64,000 bases of DNA, from positions 13,453,010 through 13,517,009 of the forward strand of contig OX359282.1 of assembly GCA_947179155.2 (NCBI GenBank), in the 5' to 3' direction. How positions within the stretch are numbered: the stretch's first letter is position 1; every line of letters starts with the position of its first letter. The notes below the pieces were generated by a model that searched no databases, was not told where the DNA came from, and saw nothing but the letters and a program-made list of their open reading frames with translations. The stretch comes from Hedera helix (lineage: Eukaryota > Streptophyta > Magnoliopsida > Apiales > Araliaceae). Made by a program: the position numbers and the translations under genes. This document shows positions 58,201 through 64,000 of the stretch, piece by piece.

Positions 58201-60016
58201 TGCCACAATACCAATACCAGTAAATAAAACATGAAACCTAGTCTACATTTTTTCTTTTCGTTTATGATCTTCTTATCATCTCTTCTTTAACTGCAAATAA
58301 GTTTTATTCGCAAGAATGAGCACTACGGCTCAACAAGTCTAACAAATAACACATAGACAATTTATGCTTTCATATAAACTTTAGCCTGCTTTGCATTATC
58401 ATATATCTCATTTCATAATCAATTAACACTCCACAGTTAATCAACATATCTATTCACATATCAATTACTTCACAAATTGCATATAAATACAATTGCACAT
58501 AAAAATTTCACATAACAATTTAAGCAAGGGTTAGAACTTTCACATAATAACAAGTTCACAAGAAAGACTTGCCTGATTCGCTAATACCATTTACAATAGT
58601 TTTTGCGTTCATTCGTACGGCCTACAAGGTATGTGATTTAACATAACCATTAGTCATATTATGACTTTTGTATAAAAATAAGACATTGACTTTACAAGTT
58701 TATCTTGAATTTCAAGTCCTTAATGGTGTTTCCTTTAGACTTTACACTATCCAACACGAACAATCAGAGTTCTGACTGGAAAAAAATCTAACGAAACAAA
58801 GTTTGAATTTTTGAAATATGGAACAAGGGCCCTGTTTTTAAGACTATCGGAGAGCCGAGGGTGCTAGTAGGCAGAATGCAAACCCTAATTTTGGCTACCC
58901 GACCTCCTCTAAATTGAACAAGCACAACTTATTTATTTTTTTAACATTTTTGGGTGTTTCATGATCTACAACTTTCTTTTACATTCCAACCAGAAGGGGT
59001 CAAAAATTAGTTGACAAGGTCAGAGTGCAAACTAGGTTCATCTTTCTTTGATCCGATTGGTAAAACATGATACCTCAAGCATTAATTTGCTAAGATAACA
59101 TGTTCTATCACTCAATAACACTTCATAACATAAAAATAGCAAAATCATAAACATACTTATATAGAGATTTATGACTTTAATTCAAGAACACGAAGAATGA
59201 AGGATGAAATAAAAACTAGTTTCATTCATACTTGTTTTTGCTTGCTAAAACTTGGTGCCACTAACATTGTAAAGCTAGGTCATCTTGTGTTTATGACTCT
59301 ATAACACTAAATTATAAATTTATAAACCTACTTATGTAGGAAATTATAATTTCTACTCAAGAACACGAAAACGATAAGAAAAATCGAACATCGTAACGGC
59401 TTGTATTTTACGCTTTTTAACTAAATACTTGAAATGAAATGGACATTATAACTACTTATAATGTTGATTTTACTACTCTAGACATAAAATAAATCAAGCA
59501 TTATAACTACTTGCATTTATTCTATTTAACATAACTATGATTTAAAATTGGATATAATAACAACTAAGAGTCGTACATCTTGAAGTTGTAAGCTTTATTA
59601 CTCTTGATCTTTCAAGCTCTCAACTAACACTTTCCATTTGATTATACGAAGTTTTCAAGCTCTAGATTACTTGATTAATTGGTAATGATTATGAACAGTG
59701 AAAGCTCCTATTTATAGGATTTTCTAAGTTAGGGTAAAATGATAAAAATGACAACCAAGCTTTGGCTCCAAGTTTGGCTTCACTTTAACTTTGGCTTAAA
59801 ATTTGGCTCCAACTTTGGCTTCTACTTTGATTCCAAGTTTAGCTCAAACATTGGCTCCATGTTTGGCTTTGCTCCAAGTTTTACATTTTGGCTCCAAGCC
59901 TTAAATATCTAAGACCCTAATTTCCTTCATCTAGCTTGCTAAATGACCTTTCATGCCCTTTCAATATCTAATCTTATACGTTGACTTTTTACTATTCATA
60001 ATTGATTTTTCGTATT
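58201..60016 (-). mobile_element. Minus-strand chromovirus LTR fragment
   Basis: It is homologous to 47300-50200: GAGCACTACGGCTCAACAAG at about 58317, AAAACTAGTTTCAT.C.TACTTG at about 59211, and the minus-strand TATA box at 59708-59717. It lacks the LTR end and the AT array. A TTTGGCTCCAAG-type short tandem repeat is at about 59755-59900. No gene seen. Confidence 0.55.
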
Positions 60017-60768
60017 TGTAACGCCCCCAAAATTCTCATACTAATTACAGCGAACTTTGTGCGTTAAACTCCATACATCTACCAACTTAACCAATGATCC
60101 CATAATCATATTAGTTATACTAGTTTATTTCAGACAATTCTTTAAAAATGTCTTTTACTTAATCCCTGAATCTTAACTTAATTTCGATCTCATCCTTTTT
60201 TACAAGTATCATCTTGTAGGACATCCGTATATATGGATAACACCATATATACCGGTCAATTTTTAATCTTAAGATTTAGACATTCTATGCTTCTATATAT
60301 CTAAGGGTCATAACATTAATAATAGGATGGTTCTTGGAACAGATAAATCTTGCGATAAATGTTTGTATCTTTATCCATGACAAGATTTTCTTTTCTTACA
60401 GAACATATCATATTATTCAATACACTCACTTGAATACATATCTTCATAGAGATATATCTTTATATCGATATTCCCTACCTATCTAAAATTCAGAATATTA
60501 ATAACACACTTATACTTAGAACTGAGGAATCTTACAATGAATTTGCTTTCTTAATAGGTGATTATGTCTCGAATTCTTATAACACTCGCAATGTTATTCA
60601 ATATCCTCATTCAGATTTATAGTTCTTCATCAATATTATTTTAATGTTTAACAATCATACGTTATATCAAATTTAAAGATATAACACTCTTTTTATGATA
60701 ATAACATGATATTATTCATATAATATTCAGTTACATGGTTTGTTTGTTCGTATTACAACAATCATTAT
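60017..60768 (-). repeat. Minus-strand LTR end, copy 2 of the long direct repeat
   Basis: It starts TGTAACGCCCCCAAAATTCT and is homologous to 52343-53187. It is cut at 60769 by a Copia LTR. Non-coding. Confidence 0.6.
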
Positions 60769-61497
60769 TGTTGACTTGCAAAAATATGGCATACATATAA
60801 TCAAATTATATAAGCGCAACAGAAGCAATAAAAATCAGATTTTAAAATTTTTGTACAAACCAATAACCCGGATCTTTCTTATGCGACTATTATTAATTGA
60901 AGAAGGATAAAAGAATTTATACCTTTGTAGAACCAAGCTTCCACGGGTACAAGTTCATCTCCCTTTAATCATTCACGTTCATCTTCATAATTCACTGATT
61001 AGATTCCACGGATCAATGTTAGCTCCCCAAATATGAAACCTCTAGAGGTGATCCACCAAGAGATCTATGAATTAAAGAAGTGGATCTTGGTTTCTCCAAA
61101 CCATAGGTGGCTAGCCCTAATTCTCTCTCTCTCTCTCTAACTCTTAGATCTTGAGAATTATGGAATACTCTCTCTCTTCTAATGAAAGAGTGTGTAACCT
61201 TCATCTATGATAAGACTCCTCTTATTTATAAATATGGTCAACCCTCCTAAACTCTTATTTATAATTCCCATTTTAATTGGGAACTAAATTAATTAATTAT
61301 AATTCCTAAACCATTTAAGAACTTAATTCTTTAATAACGAGAGAACTTCTTATTAATTAATTACTAAACCATTTAGTAACTTAATTAATTATTATTATAA
61401 TTATAATTCTTAAACTATTTAGGAACTTAATTATTTAATAATAATATTACTACTTATTAATTAATTCATAAACCATTTAGGATCTAAATAATAATAC

Positions 61498-61596
<99 letters not shown>

Positions 61597-62792
61597 GACT
61601 CCTCTTATTAATTTATAATTAGTATTTCTAAAATACTAAATTATAAATATTAAGATATTTAATTTATTCTATCATCATAACATAAATTAAATATACTTAA
61701 TTTATTATTACGAATATGCCATCCAATTATAAAATAAATATTACTCTTTTGCGGTGTGACCCTTTAGGTTCTCCATATTAAACCGGTTGTATAATAAATA
61801 AATTAGAACAATTCTAATTCATTTATTATGAATTAACTCTTTAATTCAGAATAAATAATTATTCCACAATAAGGGTAAGCCCCCTTAGCGATTAGTCGAC
61901 TTTCCAGATAATATGGATTTCAACATTTAATCTTAAAAGAACCTTTCAGCAAATAATTACTGTACAGTTCAATCCTTCTACCATACAATGTCCCAATCAA
62001 ATATAAGACACAGAATTTCTGTCAAGTCTTATTTATTTGATTATATGCATTTCAATTCACAAATACACAACTCTAGTTAATGTAAATTAGAAACTCCTTT
62101 CTAATCCCATTCAACCCTGGCCAGGGATTTCTGAGTTGTCACTTATTGAATCACATAGAACATTTTCTCCCTTTACTAGAAGTGGTAGATCCTTTGTTAA
62201 TCATTCACCTATCTCCATGTGTACCTTATTATACCCAAGCATATCCTTTGATATACCAATAGGTATTAAGGAATATGTTAAAGTATAACTTAGTACACAC
62301 AAGATACTATGATAATCTCAAGTCCAAGGATCACTTGTACGACTATCACATAAGGAACTCCTATTGACAGACAAATAAAACTCCATTAGGTGTTCCTTGA
62401 ACGAGTCACGTTCAGTGAACTTATTCTCTAATAAGCACCTAAATACTTGCTTTAGTGTCTCTACACAAATGATTATGAGATCAATCATCCTCTTCATAAG
62501 AGCAAGTATAGTATGTATCAATCTATCCAGATCTACTAATCCCCTTTTTAGTGATCCAACGATTAGGAACAATTTTTGTTTTGAGCTATCTTAAATTTAG
62601 ATCTCATTAGCATGATATTCATCACGGTTCTAAAAGCATTGCTCGAAAACTATGGGTTTATTCATTTGATTAATTCAAGTAATTAATCATGAATAAATAA
62701 ATGCCTTGATACTTTTATTAATAAATGAACAAGATTACAAAATATATGCTTATCACATCAAATGTGATTGGCTTGAGGGCATACTACTTTTA
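60769..62792 (-). mobile_element. Ty1/Copia LTR, copy C (3' LTR, minus strand)
   Basis: It runs from TGTTGACTTGC to ACTACTTTTA, 2,024 bp, and is closely related to copy B. It is longer because of a (TAG)n(TAA)n microsatellite at about 61497-61595. The polyprotein end follows on its right, so it is a 3' LTR. The TATA-like box is at 61221-61231. Confidence 0.85.
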
Positions 62793-64000
62793 ATCTCCCA
62801 CTTGCACTAAAGCCAATCGCCCTTTGGTATCCCTATGCCATTCTTCTCTAAGTGGCGTACAAATTGCTTAGTAATTGCTTTAGTTAATGGATCTGTAATA
62901 CTGTTCTAAGAGTCTACCATCTTTATGGTGTCGTCTCCTTTTCAATGATTCATCTAATCATATGAAAGTGCCGTAACACATGTTTGGATTTCAGATGAGA
63001 CCTAGGTTCCTTGGCGAATTAAACTCCTTTAATGTTAGGAATCATTATAAGTTCTGTAATGAACTTGTTTAACCAAACAATCATATTTGCAGCTTCACTT
63101 ATAGTTATTTACTATGTCTTTATCACTAAATCAGTAACTCTTTGCTATTTGGAACCTTTTCAACTCACTGCAGCACCGTTCACGGTAATCATATTACCTG
63201 AAATGGATATACTGTTATCTTGATTAGTCTGAACAAACTTGAGTTTGTTAAGCCCTCTAGTTTTATATCAGACCCATCATTAGAAACTGTTTTCTAATGT
63301 TCTTCTCCAGAATTGAACTGATATCTGCTTATCATACATAAGTAATATCAAGTCTAGTACATGTCAACGAATTAATGTACGTTCCTTGGGTCAGGCCGAG
63401 CATCCTTTATGATCTATCTCTATAGACCTTTATCCTGAATAGAATGTTAGGATGCTTCACCCAAGTCCTGAAAAGGAGAAGTTTTTAGACAACCACATCT
63501 TTACTGATTGTAGCATCAGTATGTCATTCCTTATCAGTATTATATCATATAATACTAGAAATGTCACAGTGCTCCCACTAACCTTTGTACATATTTGGTT
63601 CGTCCTTTGTTTTTGATAAAATCAAGCTCTTTTGATTGTCTCATCAAAATGGATTTTCCATCTTCAAGAAACTTGCTTCATTTCATAATTGGATCGTTGT
63701 AACTTACATACTTGATTTATTCCATCATTATGGAAACAAATCATTTTGGTTGTATCATACATACATCCTTTTGTATAGTAAGCTGTAACTGCAAGTAAAA
63801 TTCGAATGGATATATGCATTTTCACTAGTGAAAAATTTCATCATAGTCAACTCATTGACCTTGTTCGAAATCTTTTTACCACTAGTCAGGTCTTATAGGT
63901 CTCCACCTAGCCATCTGTTTTAGTCTTTCTCCAAAGACCCATTTCGAATTTTATGGTTATCGACCATTTCTCTTGAGTATCTAATACCTATACCTCATCG
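62793..64000 (-). pseudogene. Degenerate Copia polyprotein end, runs off the window
   Basis: It is collinear with 15429-16640. RNase H and the polyprotein end are recognisable (AKEPRSHLKSKHVLRHFHMI; ITDPLTKA; SEAANMIVWLNKFITEL) with stops, several of them shared with the copy at 15429. The RT catalytic box near 63535-63552 is missing two codons (YD where YVDD is expected). The gag end lies outside the window. Confidence 0.85.

Noticed and set aside
1..64000. Host protein genes, rRNA or snRNA genes
   Set aside because: No non-element coding sequence or structural RNA signature was found on either strand by reading; a profile search could still find very small RNAs.

Overview
The window is plant nuclear DNA made almost entirely of nested LTR retrotransposons. 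I found no host protein gene, tRNA or rRNA gene. The evidence for a plant is: Ty3/Gypsy lineages known from plants (a Tat-type element with two RNase H domains and a Tekay/Del-type chromovirus), Ty1/Copia elements with initiator-Met-like primer sites, antisense plant-mobile-domain genes with short GT-AG introns, and AT-rich flanks with (TA)n, (TAA)n and (GT)n microsatellites. A dicot is plausible but not proven. No species is named.

Layout. 1-7789: 3' end of a chromovirus pol (integrase tail plus broken chromodomain) and its long 3' LTR, which is split by an opposite-strand LTR at 1315-~4504. 8070-10079: minus-strand Copia primer site and LTR, lying against a degenerate Gypsy pol (10080-11312). 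11313-13479: old decayed Tat LTR plus leader. 13480-~19500: minus-strand Copia 3' LTR and wrecked polyprotein. 20671-22579: Tat pol fragment with many stops. 22580-25214 and 43649-44976: one chromovirus-type LTR cut in two by the main element.

The main element (25220-43643) is a complete, very young Tat-lineage retrotransposon of 18.4 kb. It has a 5-bp target duplication (GACAT), 2.3-kb LTRs that differ by eye only at two adjacent bases and one 12-bp unit, and a tRNA-Arg-type primer site. It carries an intact gag-protease ORF with a G-patch and an intact RT-RNaseH-aRNaseH-integrase ORF. The two ORFs are separated by a likely 175-bp intron that would put them in one frame. Its 6.2-kb 3' region carries an 84-base A run, two antisense genes (one a spliced plant-mobile-domain gene, one an uncharacterised 547-codon frame), their presumed promoter with palindromes shared with the LTR, and a 36-bp tandem array with higher-order structure.

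44977-64000: mostly minus-strand chromovirus-type LTR sequence. It includes a non-coding internal region (45080-46834), a 1.34-kb inverted duplication forming a 3.4-kb foldback (54809-58200), and a second Copia copy at 60769-64000. The likely order of events is: chromovirus LTRs and the old Tat copy first, then the Copia insertions, and the main Tat element last.
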